A stretch of DNA of 34,112 bases from a virus: the IMG/VR virus record IMGVR_UViG_3300021090_000074, positions 1-34,112 of that record. The stretch is one strand, 5' to 3'. The position numbers and the translations under genes were made by a program. This document shows, piece by piece, positions 25,078 through 33,466 of the stretch. The notes under the pieces are model-generated. The model searched no databases, had not been told where the DNA came from, and saw only the letters and a list, made by a program, of their open reading frames with translations. How positions within the stretch are numbered: position 1 is the stretch's first letter; each line of letters starts with the position of its first letter.

Positions 25078-26635
25078 CGCCACCAAGAGCAAGTCAGCCG
25101 GGGGAGGCGGAACCGCGACCCCGATCAGCAACATCAACGATCTTCGCAAGACGATCGCGACGATCAAGTCGGGAAGTGGCGATCAGTCCGAGGCCAAGGC
25201 CAAGGTGATCGCGGCGGCCAAGAAGCTCAAAGCTGACAACCTCGTCCCGAAGGAATGGACGACCGGCGATGGTAAGGCTCCTGCCAAGAGCGGCAATCCG
25301 TTCGCGGCCAAGGAGTCCGCCGATCCCCCAGAGCCGGTCTCGTCGAGCGGCTCTGACCATCCGGAGCCTTCAGAAGTTGTCGAAATCGGAGAAGCGCTTC
25401 AGGCGACTGCCGGGCGCAAACGCAAGATCCAGCTGATCAGCGCTGGCTGGTCGAAGAACGGCCGCTACTACCCGGCCGAGGTTCTCGCCGAGGCGGCGGC
25501 CAACCGGATCTTCCCGGTCGGGACCCCGATGTACGCCGACCATCCGACCCTGACCGAAAAGGTCGAACGCCCCGAGCGTTCGATCCGGGACCTGGCTGCC
25601 AGGCTCGATTCCGATGCCCGGTACGAGGGAGGGTCCCTCGTCTCCGAGGCGACCGCGTTCGGCCCGTGGAACTCCGTCCTCAACGGCCCGGACGGCATCG
25701 CTGAACAAGTCGAGGTCTCCGTCCGCTGCTTCGGCGAGATCACCGAGGGGACGGCCGAGGGCCGCGAGGGGATGATCGTCAGCAAGATCACTCAAGGTCG
25801 GTCCGTTGACTTCGTCACCGAGGGCGCGGCCGGGGGCAAGGTGCTGGAGCTTCTCGAGGCCGCTACCGGGGAGCTCACCGAGGCCGGGAGCATCGGCACC
25901 TACGTCGAGGCGTCCATGCACACCGCGTTCACCGTGATGTGCGACGAGATGTACGCCAGTGGGCGGCTCAGCCGTGAGGAACGGATCAGCCTGTCCAACA
26001 GTGTCGGCGATGCTCTGGGCTCGTTCGTAGCCCGCATCGAGCGGGACCAGCCTCAGCTGTACGAACGCCAGCGCTGGGAGGGGCCCCCAAGCGAGAACGG
26101 AACGGACGAGTCCGCTGCTCTCACCGAGACTCCGGCTGATGCCGGAACCAAGACCGAACCATCCAAGGAAGGTGCAGACATGTCCGATTCTCAGGGCGGA
26201 GCCGCGCCCACGCCGGGCACCACCCGCGCACTGGTCGAGGCGGAACTCGCCGAGGCTCGTCGCGAACGTGACCTGGCAGTCGCCCGGGAGTCGGCGCGTG
26301 CGCTGATCCCCCGGGCTCTCGTGGACGCCTACATCCCGCCGTCGACCGCCATCCGGATCACCGAGTCCGTGATGGCCGGTCTCCCGATGAAGGGCGGCCA
26401 GCTCGACGAGGCAGCTCTCTACAAGGAGGTCGCTCGCCAGGTCGATCAGTCCGAGCGGGAGATGGCCGAAGCACTTCAGGCGGCAGGGGTCGGTTCCCCC
26501 AGGGACCTCGGCTCCGTCGCGTCCACCGGGTACGGCATCGACAAGTCCGAGCTCGACGGCCGCCTGGGCAAGGCGCTCGCGGGTCTGGGCCTGTCGGAGG
26601 CGGCCACCAAGACCGCTGTCGAGGGACGAGGCTGA
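25070..26635 (+). CDS. prohead protease fused to scaffold (521 aa)
   Basis: ATG follows GAGGAGATCC. Residues 17-70 are a small helical domain (INDLRKTIATIKSGS; EAKAKVIAAAKKL). Residues 115-310 are a capsid maturation protease: GWSKNGRYYP, the probable catalytic His in YADHP (His158) and Ser in VEVSVRCFGE (Ser217), then RSVDFVTEGAAGG. Residues 371-521 are acidic and helical like a scaffold (LVEAELAEARRERDLAVARE) with an internal ATG at 26180. The protease should cut scaffold and coat after assembly. This fused protease/scaffold plan is known from lambda-like and HK97-like phages; here the specific family is inferred from motif order. Confidence 0.82.
   Translation: MADATKSKSAGGGGTATPISNINDLRKTIATIKSGSGDQSEAKAKVIAAAKKLKADNLVPKEWTTGDGKAPAKSGNPFAAKESADPPEPVSSSGSDHPEPSEVVEIGEALQATAGRKRKIQLISAGWSKNGRYYPAEVLAEAAANRIFPVGTPMYADHPTLTEKVERPERSIRDLAARLDSDARYEGGSLVSEATAFGPWNSVLNGPDGIAEQVEVSVRCFGEITEGTAEGREGMIVSKITQGRSVDFVTEGAAGGKVLELLEAATGELTEAGSIGTYVEASMHTAFTVMCDEMYASGRLSREERISLSNSVGDALGSFVARIERDQPQLYERQRWEGPPSENGTDESAALTETPADAGTKTEPSKEGADMSDSQGGAAPTPGTTRALVEAELAEARRERDLAVARESARALIPRALVDAYIPPSTAIRITESVMAGLPMKGGQLDEAALYKEVARQVDQSEREMAEALQAAGVGSPRDLGSVASTGYGIDKSELDGRLGKALAGLGLSEAATKTAVEGRG
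26180..26635 (+). CDS. nested scaffold protein from internal start (151 aa)
   Basis: In-frame ATG 26180 has AAGGAAGGTG 6-8 bases upstream, a strong ribosome site within the coding sequence. The shorter product MSDSQGGAAPTPGTTRALVE and following helices equals the scaffold part alone. Nested scaffold genes inside protease genes are well known (lambda C/Nu3). Translation from this start would supply the excess of scaffold over protease needed for assembly; it is an inference from the site. Confidence 0.6.
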   Translation: MSDSQGGAAPTPGTTRALVEAELAEARRERDLAVARESARALIPRALVDAYIPPSTAIRITESVMAGLPMKGGQLDEAALYKEVARQVDQSEREMAEALQAAGVGSPRDLGSVASTGYGIDKSELDGRLGKALAGLGLSEAATKTAVEGRG

Positions 26636-26640
26636 TCTAA

Positions 26641-27033
26641 ATGGCCAAGAACCGGCTCTACGCAAGGGGAACCCAGTTCCCGATGAACGTCTCCGCGAAG
26701 AACGGGTCAGGTACCGCCGACCTGGTTCTGTCTGGGGACCCGATCGCCTTCGGGCCGGTCGGCGCGTCTCTCGGGTTCGGCTGTGTCGCGCTCACCACGG
26801 AGAATTCCGCTGGTATCTCGACTGTCCAGACCGATGGGATCTTCAATCTGGCCGTCACGGGCAAGAACGCCGCCGACGCCGATACCGCTGTCGCCATCGG
26901 CGACACCCTCTACTGGGACAACACCCCAGGTCAGCTCAACCTTGATGGCACTAACGGCATCAGGTTCGGCTACGCGCTCGCAGCCGTGGTCTCGGGCGCT
27001 ACCACTGTCATCGCCGTCAAGGTCGGATACTGA
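26641..27033 (+). CDS. DUF2190-like capsid decoration protein (130 aa)
   Basis: MAKNRLYARGTQFPMNVSAK begins the DUF2190 pattern; strands follow in FGPVGASLGFGCVALTTE, IFNLAVTGKNAADADTAVAI and GDTLYWDNTPGQL, ending in TTVIAVKVGY. Such proteins cap or stabilise the capsid lattice (as lambda gpD or phage L Dec-type proteins do). It starts five bases after the protease/scaffold stop and has a weak ribosome site. A second member of the family follows the coat gene. Confidence 0.82.
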   Translation: MAKNRLYARGTQFPMNVSAKNGSGTADLVLSGDPIAFGPVGASLGFGCVALTTENSAGISTVQTDGIFNLAVTGKNAADADTAVAIGDTLYWDNTPGQLNLDGTNGIRFGYALAAVVSGATTVIAVKVGY

Positions 27034-27046
27034 GGAGGTTCGTCTG

Positions 27047-28219
27047 ATGTCACAGTTCCTCGAACTTCTGGAGACGCTGCGAGCGGAGGACGCTTCGGTG
27101 TCCCGGCTCTTCGGCGACGCCGGAACGAGCGTGCGCCGTATGCGCCGCGATTCACCGAAATACCGCCGGATGCTCACCGAGGCGGCTGAGCTCGTCGAGG
27201 GTGTGTACTCGGGCAAGCGTCCGACTTACCACCTGCAAGAGGCCATGTCGGTCGACGACTTCCCGCTGCTCTTCGGCGACATTCTCGACCGTCAGCTTCT
27301 CGGGATGTACGCCGAGTGGCCGACCCAGTGGGCGATGATCGCTCGCCGGTCCACCGTTCGGGACTTCCGGACCGTCAACCGCTTCGTCACCGACGGTGCC
27401 GAAGCTGTTCTCTCCTCCGTTCCGCCCGGTTCGGAGTACCCCGAGGCCGCGATCTCCGAGGCTCGGTATCAGTACGCGGTCAGCAAGTACGGACGACGGG
27501 TCCCGCTGCTCTGGGAGACCTGGATCAACGACGACCTGGATGGCCTCCGGTCCATCCCGGAGCGTCTCGCCAAGGCTGCTCGCATGTCTGAGGAGAAGTT
27601 CGTCACCGGCCTCTACGCCGCGACGACCGGGCCCAATGGCACGTTCTTCTCTGCGGGCAACAACAACATCGTGGAGACGGGCACGCTGAACCCGGCGTTC
27701 TCGATCACCGCTCTCGAAGCGGCGTTCCCGGTGATCTGGGCCCAGCGCGACGCCGACGGAAACCCGATTTTCACGGGGCCGCTTCGTCTCGTCGTTCCGC
27801 CCGCGCTCGCCGTTCAGGCCCGCAACGTCCTGAACTCCACCGAGATCCGGATCGCCTCCGGCTCGGGCGCGTCCACCAACCAGATCATCGCCAAGAACTG
27901 GATGGCCGGAGAGATCACCGAACTGATCGTCAACCCCTGGCTGCCGATCGTCTCGACGACCAACGGCAATACCAGCTGGTACCTCTTCGCCGACCCGGGC
28001 GTAGGCCGTCCGGCCGTCGAGGTCGGGTTCCTGCGGGGCAACGAGACCCCGGCTCTGTTCGTCAAGAGCCCCGACGCCATGCGCGTCGGCGGCGGGAGCG
28101 TCTCGCCGGAGGAGGGAGACTTCGACACCGACGGGATCAACTACCGGGTCAGGCACGTGTTCGGCGGGGTCCTGATGGAGCCCAAGGCGGCATTCGCCAG
28201 CAACGGGACGAACGTCTGA
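27047..28219 (+). CDS. major capsid protein (390 aa)
   Basis: ATG follows a perfect AGGAGG (27033-27038) at ideal distance, in keeping with very high expression. The protein has an HK97-like layout: an N-terminal helical delta region (MSQFLELLETLRAEDASVSR), an A/P-domain body with FRTVNRFVTDGAEAVLSSVP, YQYAVSKYGRRVPLLWETWI, and a C-terminal half with NTSWYLFADPGVGRPAVEVG and RVRHVFGGVLMEPKAAFASN. No long cleavable scaffold is fused, consistent with the separate scaffold upstream. It lies between two decoration genes. Confidence 0.9.
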   Translation: MSQFLELLETLRAEDASVSRLFGDAGTSVRRMRRDSPKYRRMLTEAAELVEGVYSGKRPTYHLQEAMSVDDFPLLFGDILDRQLLGMYAEWPTQWAMIARRSTVRDFRTVNRFVTDGAEAVLSSVPPGSEYPEAAISEARYQYAVSKYGRRVPLLWETWINDDLDGLRSIPERLAKAARMSEEKFVTGLYAATTGPNGTFFSAGNNNIVETGTLNPAFSITALEAAFPVIWAQRDADGNPIFTGPLRLVVPPALAVQARNVLNSTEIRIASGSGASTNQIIAKNWMAGEITELIVNPWLPIVSTTNGNTSWYLFADPGVGRPAVEVGFLRGNETPALFVKSPDAMRVGGGSVSPEEGDFDTDGINYRVRHVFGGVLMEPKAAFASNGTNV

Positions 28220-28220
28220 C

Positions 28221-28856
28221 ATGTCACGCAATCGTCTCTACGCGACTGGCCAGCACATTTCTGTGGTCTGCTCGCACCCTGCCACGCCGCTGGCAGGCCA
28301 GCCCGTAAGGGTCGGCCCGCTCGTCGGCGTGGCGGAGTCGAACGAGCGGACGGACGGAACCACGACGGCCGATTTCGGTCCGGCCGTTTACTCACTGTCC
28401 GTTAAAGGTGTCGCCGACGCGGGCAACAGCGCCGTGGCGGTCGGTGACCAGCTCTACTACGTGGACACCGATGTCGGCACCGGTACCGGGTTCCTGTCCA
28501 AGAAGGACACCGGGCGATACGCCGGGGTAGCCCTCGAAGCCGTCGGATCCGGGCTTACCGCGAACGCCGCCGTACTGATCGGTGCCGGGTTCGGCGTCGG
28601 CCAGGCCAACCTGCCGTCGGGGTTCCTGAACGTCTCTCTCGTCGCGGGTGGGGCGGCGGGCAACATCACCGTGACCGGCGTCGCCGTCGGTGACGAACTC
28701 GTCTCCGTTCTCCAGTTCACCACGGCGGCCTCGATCGCCACTCTGGCGAACCGGACTTCGGAGTATTCCGTGACGGCACCCAACGTCATCAACAACACGG
28801 GTGGCACCGCCTCAACCGGCGACCAGCTGCTCGTCGTCTGGGTCGACCGGACCTGA
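28221..28856 (+). CDS. second DUF2190-like decoration protein, extended (211 aa)
   Basis: MSRNRLYATGQHISVVCSHP aligns with the start of the gene at 26641, as do VADAGNSAVAVGDQLYYVDT and YAGVALEAVGSGL, so the first 130 residues are a paralogue. Residues about 135-211 are an extra beta-rich domain (GFLNVSLVAGGAAGNITVTG; LQFTTAASIATLANRTSEYS). It begins two bases after the coat stop, so it is probably co-translated. The extension may project from the capsid as an ornament. Confidence 0.78.
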   Translation: MSRNRLYATGQHISVVCSHPATPLAGQPVRVGPLVGVAESNERTDGTTTADFGPAVYSLSVKGVADAGNSAVAVGDQLYYVDTDVGTGTGFLSKKDTGRYAGVALEAVGSGLTANAAVLIGAGFGVGQANLPSGFLNVSLVAGGAAGNITVTGVAVGDELVSVLQFTTAASIATLANRTSEYSVTAPNVINNTGGTASTGDQLLVVWVDRT

Positions 28857-28870
28857 GGAGGATCACGAAC

Positions 28871-29122
28871 ATGGCAGGTGAATACCGTCCCGGGCTTCCG
28901 CCGCCGATCCTGGCCCACGAGATGTGGAGCCGGGAGGTGTGCGACCGCCTTGACAAGGTGATCAAGCTTCTGGAGGGTCAGAACAAGCTCCTGTCGGGAA
29001 CTCAGACCGTCTCGGTCTCCGGGCCCGTCGAGCTCTCGGAGCCCAGGGTCGCCCGTGCCGCGTCGGCTCCGGTGAAGCCCGCCGCCGCCGCTGCCCGAGC
29101 GTCTTCGACGGCAAAAAAGTAG
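28871..29122 (+). CDS. small head-region protein (83 aa)
   Basis: ATG after GAGGAGGATCACGAAC. Helical N-terminal half (PPILAHEMWSREVCDRLDKV then IKLLEGQNKLLSG) and a low-complexity Ala/Pro/Lys tail (SAPVKPAAAAARASSTAKK). Possibly a minor virion or assembly component by position. No family recognised. Confidence 0.65.
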   Translation: MAGEYRPGLPPPILAHEMWSREVCDRLDKVIKLLEGQNKLLSGTQTVSVSGPVELSEPRVARAASAPVKPAAAAARASSTAKK

Positions 29123-29128
29123 AACCGG

Positions 29129-29440
29129 ATGATCGTCCCTCTGCTGAGTGCCGAGCATCGCTGGAGCTGCCCCAACTGTGAGGCGACCAAGCTTACGAGG
29201 GAGGCGAGGCCTCACACTCCGTTCCATCCCTGCCGGGGCCTCGCCGGTCTGATGGTCCCCTTCGTTCCGGACGGCACCGATTGCAAGGTCGAAGCCGTCG
29301 AGCGGGAGGACTACACCAATGGCGATCTCGTCCAGGTCGACGGAAACGGGCGAGTGATCATGGCAGCCTCGATCACTCGCGACGACGGCGAGGACCGGGT
29401 CGTCTACGCTCCCACGGCCACGGCGAAAGGATCACGATGA
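29129..29440 (+). CDS. zinc-knuckle hypothetical protein (103 aa)
   Basis: ATG six bases after the previous stop. WSCPNCEATKLTREARPHTP and FHPCRGLAGLMVPFVPDGTD give Cys-x2-Cys...His...His-x-Cys, a probable zinc site; the second half is strand-rich (DLVQVDGNGRVIMAASITRD). The LMVPFVP and EDYxxGD motifs are seen in small proteins after the coat genes of several actinophages. Function unknown. Confidence 0.7.
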   Translation: MIVPLLSAEHRWSCPNCEATKLTREARPHTPFHPCRGLAGLMVPFVPDGTDCKVEAVEREDYTNGDLVQVDGNGRVIMAASITRDDGEDRVVYAPTATAKGSR

Positions 29441-29679
29441 ACGTTCCGTCCGCTACGGCTGCGGCGCACAATCCGACGGTCGTGTGCGTGCCCCGGGAAG
29501 TCGCCGAGGCTCGCCGGAGGATCGAAGCGGTGGTTGAACTGTGCCTCGATCAGATGACCCATGATCCGGACGGTGCTCTCACCGACTGCGACACCGTCTG
29601 GCCTTCCGATGTTCTTTCCGCGCTCGGGATCGAGCACGGACCTGGGTCCGAACTGGCTTCCCGGCCGGAAGAGGAGTAG
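29437..29679 (+). CDS. small hypothetical protein (80 aa)
   Basis: ATGA overlap with CGAAAGGATCACG upstream. MNVPSATAAAHNPTVVCVP at the start resembles one repeat unit (ATASAHNPTV) of the fibre protein at 31000; the rest is a helix REVAEARRRIEAVVELCLD followed by an acidic region. No family recognised. Confidence 0.62.
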   Translation: MNVPSATAAAHNPTVVCVPREVAEARRRIEAVVELCLDQMTHDPDGALTDCDTVWPSDVLSALGIEHGPGSELASRPEEE

Positions 29680-29682
29680 GTC

Positions 29683-30153
29683 ATGGCCTGGACCAACAGC
29701 AAGATCTTTCGGCAGTACCTGGCGGACATCGTCGGTAACGTCACCGCGATGGACTACGACGCCGATACGGTCAAACTCGCCCTGTACGGAAACGGGATCA
29801 CGCCGGACAACGACGTGACAGCGGTGAACAGTGCGTTCGACGTCGGCCAGTGGGACAACGTGGCCGAGATCTTCGACGGAGCCGAATGGCCAGCCGGAGG
29901 GCAGACACTGGGATCCAAGACAATCAGTGTTGCGGTCGCCGACACAGTGACGATCGACGCCGCCGATTCCGCTTCCGGCAGCAGTGCCACTCTCCTCACC
30001 GTCTTCGGGGGGCTGGTCTACGACGACACGATCGCCACGCCGGTCGCCAAACAGGGGTTTTGCTATCTCTACTTCGGCGGAACCCAGTCGATCACCGATG
30101 GCACGATGACGATCGTTTACAACCCGCTCGGGATCATGAGCTTCGGCCTCTGA
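29683..30153 (+). CDS. structural beta-rich protein (156 aa)
   Basis: ATG follows GAGGAGTAGGTC. MAWTNSKIFRQYLADIVGNV begins the protein; strands VKLALYGNGITPDNDVTAV, TISVAVADTVTIDAADSASG and FGGLVYDDTIATPVAKQGFC follow. Proteins of this type are found between coat and connector genes of actinophages and are probable virion components (head fibre or ornament), but no function has been shown here. Confidence 0.68.
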   Translation: MAWTNSKIFRQYLADIVGNVTAMDYDADTVKLALYGNGITPDNDVTAVNSAFDVGQWDNVAEIFDGAEWPAGGQTLGSKTISVAVADTVTIDAADSASGSSATLLTVFGGLVYDDTIATPVAKQGFCYLYFGGTQSITDGTMTIVYNPLGIMSFGL

Positions 30154-30163
30154 GGAGTGTCTT

Positions 30164-30469
30164 GTGTCGTACACGGAACAGGCGGCGCTGGCCACCGACG
30201 TCAGCTTTCAGAACAGGGTCAGAGTGGCGATGATCACGGCGGCCGTCGATGTGATGGGCGAGTCCAAAGGTGTGATGACGGACTCCGTCTACAACAAGCG
30301 GCAGTCGTTCGCCTACCAGGTTCTCAGCAACTCCGGAGGATTTCTGGACCGCTTCGCCTGGGCCGTGGTGGCCAACGTCGCGATCACCGGGGCGTCGGTG
30401 GACGGCGACATTCAGTTCACGGTCAACTCGCTCTGGAATGACCTCTCCGGCGTGACGATCACTGACTGA
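30164..30469 (+). CDS. hypothetical structural-region protein (101 aa)
   Basis: GTG start with GAGGAG at a good distance (30152-30157). The helical core SFQNRVRVAMITAAVDVMG then QSFAYQVLSNSGGFLDRFAW is followed by a strand end VDGDIQFTVNSLWNDLSG. Similar small alpha-helical proteins occur near head connectors. TGATG overlap with the next gene. Confidence 0.66.
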   Translation: MSYTEQAALATDVSFQNRVRVAMITAAVDVMGESKGVMTDSVYNKRQSFAYQVLSNSGGFLDRFAWAVVANVAITGASVDGDIQFTVNSLWNDLSGVTITD

Positions 30470-30981
30470 TGACCTCTTACATCGCGTACAACTCGGCGCT
30501 GTCGACGACCACGGGGATCGCGACCGGAACTTCCTACGCGACCGGCGCGAAGGTCGCGCTTCAGATCGGGATCCCGTCCGGGGGTCAGATCGAGCTGATC
30601 GAATGGGGGATCTCTCACGACGGGTCATCGGCTGCTACACCGTCTTTGGTCGAGATCGCCTCGACCGCCACAGCCTCGACGGTCTCAACCGCGCACACCA
30701 CCACGACGGTCAAGCCGGTCAATGATCCGAACGCCCCGGCCTCTGGGATGACCATGGGCACGACCTCAACCGGACACGGCAATGGGGCGATCACCTCGAA
30801 CACGACTCTCCGGATGGCGGACCGGCTGTATGTGCCAACGACGTCTCCCTGGGTCAAGCTCTGGCCGCTCGGGTGCTACCCGAAGTTCGGGGCGACCGGA
30901 GCCGCCGAGTTTCTTCAGCTGAGGATCAACACGACGGTGACGATCAACGCGATTTGCTGGATGGTCTGGAACGAGCTCTGA
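30469..30981 (+). CDS. Thr/Ser-rich structural protein (170 aa)
   Basis: TGATG overlap start. Beta-rich: SYIAYNSALSTTTGIATGTS, VALQIGIPSGGQIELIEWGI, STAHTTTTVKPVNDPNAP, and a C-terminal FLQLRINTTVTINAICWMVW. The fold looks like a single beta sandwich with exposed Thr/Ser loops, as in small capsid ornaments or tip proteins. No specific family recognised. Confidence 0.66.
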   Translation: MTSYIAYNSALSTTTGIATGTSYATGAKVALQIGIPSGGQIELIEWGISHDGSSAATPSLVEIASTATASTVSTAHTTTTVKPVNDPNAPASGMTMGTTSTGHGNGAITSNTTLRMADRLYVPTTSPWVKLWPLGCYPKFGATGAAEFLQLRINTTVTINAICWMVWNEL

Positions 30982-30999
30982 TCCGGGGGAGGATCCCGA

Positions 31000-32403
31000 A
31001 TGGCGAGGACCGGCCGGTCGTTCCCGATTCAGCCCCTCACCGTCCGAAGATCGTTGCCTCTGGCCGAGGTCGCCGGGTCCGAGGCCGCGACCGCGACCGC
31101 GACCGCCCGTGACGCGGACGCGTTCACTGCTCCGGCAGCGGGATCAGCCGCCTCGACGGCTACCGCGAACAACGCCGGTACGAAGATCAACCCGGTTGCC
31201 GGGGCGGCGTCATCGACGTCAACGGCGAACCCGCCGACTGCGGCGGTCAAACCTGTAGCTGGAACTGCGACGGCCACGGCCTCAGCTCACAACCCGACCG
31301 TCAGAGTCGCTCCCGGATCCGGGGTCGCGACCGCGACCGCGATCACCAGTAATGCCAGCGCCGGTGCCCTCGCCGTGGCGGGGATCGCCACGGCCTCGGC
31401 CTCGGCGGGTAACGCCGGGTCGAGGATCGACCCGGTATCTGGGACGGCCGCCTCGACGGCCTCTGCTGAGGATCCAACGGTATCGACCGATTCGATCGTC
31501 AACGTCAACGCCGGAGTGGCCACGGCGACCGCCAGCGCTCACAATTCAGCGTCCGCTCTGGCTCCCATGGCCGGAACCGCCGCTTCGACCGCGTCCGCTC
31601 CAGGCCCCACACCCTCGGTCTCCCCGGCGGCTGGAGCCGCGATCTCTACGGCCTCGGCCTTTGGATCATCCACGCTGGTCGATCCTGGAGCGGGATCCGC
31701 TACCGCGACGACGACGGCTCAGAGCCCTTCTGCCGCTCTGGGGCCGGTCGCCGGGACGGCCACCTCTACCGCTGTCGCCCAGGCTCCCTCGGGCTCTGTC
31801 AGCCCCTTGGCGGAGGTAGCGCCGGTCAACGCGTCCGCTCGGGACGCGACGGTCGACACGTCGTCCACCACCAACGTTCCGGCCGGGGTGTCGACCGCTC
31901 TCGGGTCCGCTCAGAACGCTTCGACTTCGGATCTGATCATCGCCGGAGCCGCGACGGCGACCGCTTCGGCCCACGACCCGACAGTCCAGTCCGGCACACC
32001 TGTTCTCGCCGGAGTCGCCTCCGCTACCGCATCGGCTCACGACCCGACCGTATCGGTCGGGCTCGTAGCCGGGCCCGCCACTTCGATGGCTTCGGCGCAT
32101 GACGCGTCTTCAGCTCTAGGCAGCTCTGTAGAAGCTCAGACCGCTGCGGCGACCGCGTCAGCTCACAATCCATCTGTGCGGGTCTTCGTCCCCGCACAGA
32201 CCGCCTCAGCCGCTTCCCGGGCGTGGGACCCGACGGTTCCCCGTCGTACCGGGGGACGTCAGACCGTTCTTATGACGGTCGCTTCGGCCGAGATCGGATC
32301 GACCGGCGGGAGCTCAACGATCACCAGTTCATCGCGTCATCAGATCTCACCTTCAGGTGGGACGACGGTGATCATTACAACGTCTGGATCGGGGGTGACA
32401 TGA
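31000..32403 (+). CDS. tandem-repeat Ala/Ser/Thr-rich fibre-like protein (467 aa)
   Basis: ATG follows GGGGGAGGATCCCGA. Residues 25-410 consist of about 19 degenerate repeats of 18-26 residues with the consensus AG-x-ATATASAH-(N/D)-PTV-x-V. The repeats lack Cys and nearly lack aromatics and are predicted to be short strand pairs, so the protein is probably a long thin appendage. Residues 410-467 form a different Ser/Thr/Gly end. Related repeat proteins in actinophages lie next to the head-tail joining genes. The repeat number is likely to vary between relatives through recombination in the repetitive DNA. Head or tail fibre assignment is inference. Confidence 0.72.
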   Translation: MARTGRSFPIQPLTVRRSLPLAEVAGSEAATATATARDADAFTAPAAGSAASTATANNAGTKINPVAGAASSTSTANPPTAAVKPVAGTATATASAHNPTVRVAPGSGVATATAITSNASAGALAVAGIATASASAGNAGSRIDPVSGTAASTASAEDPTVSTDSIVNVNAGVATATASAHNSASALAPMAGTAASTASAPGPTPSVSPAAGAAISTASAFGSSTLVDPGAGSATATTTAQSPSAALGPVAGTATSTAVAQAPSGSVSPLAEVAPVNASARDATVDTSSTTNVPAGVSTALGSAQNASTSDLIIAGAATATASAHDPTVQSGTPVLAGVASATASAHDPTVSVGLVAGPATSMASAHDASSALGSSVEAQTAAATASAHNPSVRVFVPAQTASAASRAWDPTVPRRTGGRQTVLMTVASAEIGSTGGSSTITSSSRHQISPSGGTTVIITTSGSGVT

Positions 32404-33044
32404 CCACGTCGGAAGCCGAGGTCTCCGTCATCGAGATCGACGTTGGGGACTCCCCGTCGTTCGCCGTGACCGTCACTCCGTTCGCCGGGGACACGGCGAT
32501 GACCGCCGTCCTGATAGATCCTCTTGGGGTATCTACCGTTTTCACCATGTCGCCCGGATCGGACAATTCGACCTGGACCGGGACAGGCCCGGCCACTACG
32601 ATCTCCGGCGAACACGTCGCCAAGTTCACAATCACCGGAGCCGGGCTCGGGGTGAAGTACGCGACGGTCATTGCCGCTGTTCCCCCGCCGATGACGGCGA
32701 GCATCCGGCAGCTCCGGCTGCTGATCGCCGACACCGATTCGGCGAACCGGCTGTTCCGGGTCGATCAGATTCAGGACTTCCTTGACATCGAGGGCGGGGC
32801 TCTCAAGCTGGCGGCAGCCACCGCGCTGGAGTCCATCGCCCGGTCCGAGGTCCTGGTCTCCAAGGTGATCAAGACTCAGGATCTCACTACGAACGGGGCG
32901 GCGGTCGCCGCCGAACTCCGGGCCTCGGCGAAGGAACTCCGACGCCAGGTGGAGACCGCCGAGGGCGACGCCAACACCGGTTTCGACATCGTCGACTTCG
33001 AAGACCCGCGCACCAGGGTCCGGTGGTGGGAGGACGACGCCTGA
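32400..33044 (+). CDS. head-tail connector with N-terminal Ig-like domain (214 aa)
   Basis: ATGA overlap start. Residues 1-95 are a beta sandwich (VSVIEIDVGDSPSFAVTVTP; TAMTAVLIDPLGVSTVFTMS; GEHVAKFTITGAGLGVKYAT). Residues 98-190 are the helical head-tail adaptor of the HK97 gp6/SPP1 gp15 type: TASIRQLRLLIADTDSANRL, VDQIQDFLDIEGGALKLAAA, ALESIARSEVLVSKVIKTQD and AELRASAKELRRQVE. The adaptor ring docks beneath the portal. Fusion to an Ig-like domain is not standard in model phages and might decorate the neck. Confidence 0.8.
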   Translation: MTTSEAEVSVIEIDVGDSPSFAVTVTPFAGDTAMTAVLIDPLGVSTVFTMSPGSDNSTWTGTGPATTISGEHVAKFTITGAGLGVKYATVIAAVPPPMTASIRQLRLLIADTDSANRLFRVDQIQDFLDIEGGALKLAAATALESIARSEVLVSKVIKTQDLTTNGAAVAAELRASAKELRRQVETAEGDANTGFDIVDFEDPRTRVRWWEDDA

Positions 33045-33466
33045 TGCCGCTTCCGAACACCCGCGTGATCCACGGCCGATGGTCGGAACATCATGAGTCG
33101 GTCGCGGCCGGAATTCTGACGTCCTCTTGCGTGATCACCAGGGCCGCCACGGAAGGAACGTCGAACGCGGATGGATCGTGGGCTCCCCCTGCGACCGTGA
33201 CGATATATACCGGTCCCTGCCGGGTGGTCCGGCTGACAGCCGAGGAAGAACACCCGGTTCAGGGGGAGAAGCGGATCACCACTCGCCGATACGGGGTGAC
33301 GATCCTGATCTCCTCACCGGAGATTCTCACCGGGGACTCAGTTCTCATCACGGTGTCCAATGATCCGATGATGACCGGGGGAAGCCTGCGGGTGGAGAGT
33401 TCCATCGTCGGCAGTGAGGTCTGGTCCAGGGAACTGGTCGCGGTCGAGTTCGAGGGAGGTTCGTGA
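33044..33466 (+). CDS. head-closure / stopper protein, DUF6093-like (140 aa)
   Basis: TGATG overlap. Strand-rich body with VTIYTGPCRVVRLTAEEEHP, TTRRYGVTILISSPEILTGD and SVLITVSNDPMMTGGSLRVE, the order expected of SPP1 gp16-type closure proteins and of DUF6093. It should seal the DNA exit after packaging. Position between the connector and neck genes supports this. GC bias normal. Confidence 0.75.
   Translation: MPLPNTRVIHGRWSEHHESVAAGILTSSCVITRAATEGTSNADGSWAPPATVTIYTGPCRVVRLTAEEEHPVQGEKRITTRRYGVTILISSPEILTGDSVLITVSNDPMMTGGSLRVESSIVGSEVWSRELVAVEFEGGS

Noticed and set aside
31000-32403. Repetitive DNA considered as a CRISPR array or iterons
   Set aside because: The repeats are coding, degenerate, vary in length and keep a continuous reading frame with protein-level periodicity.
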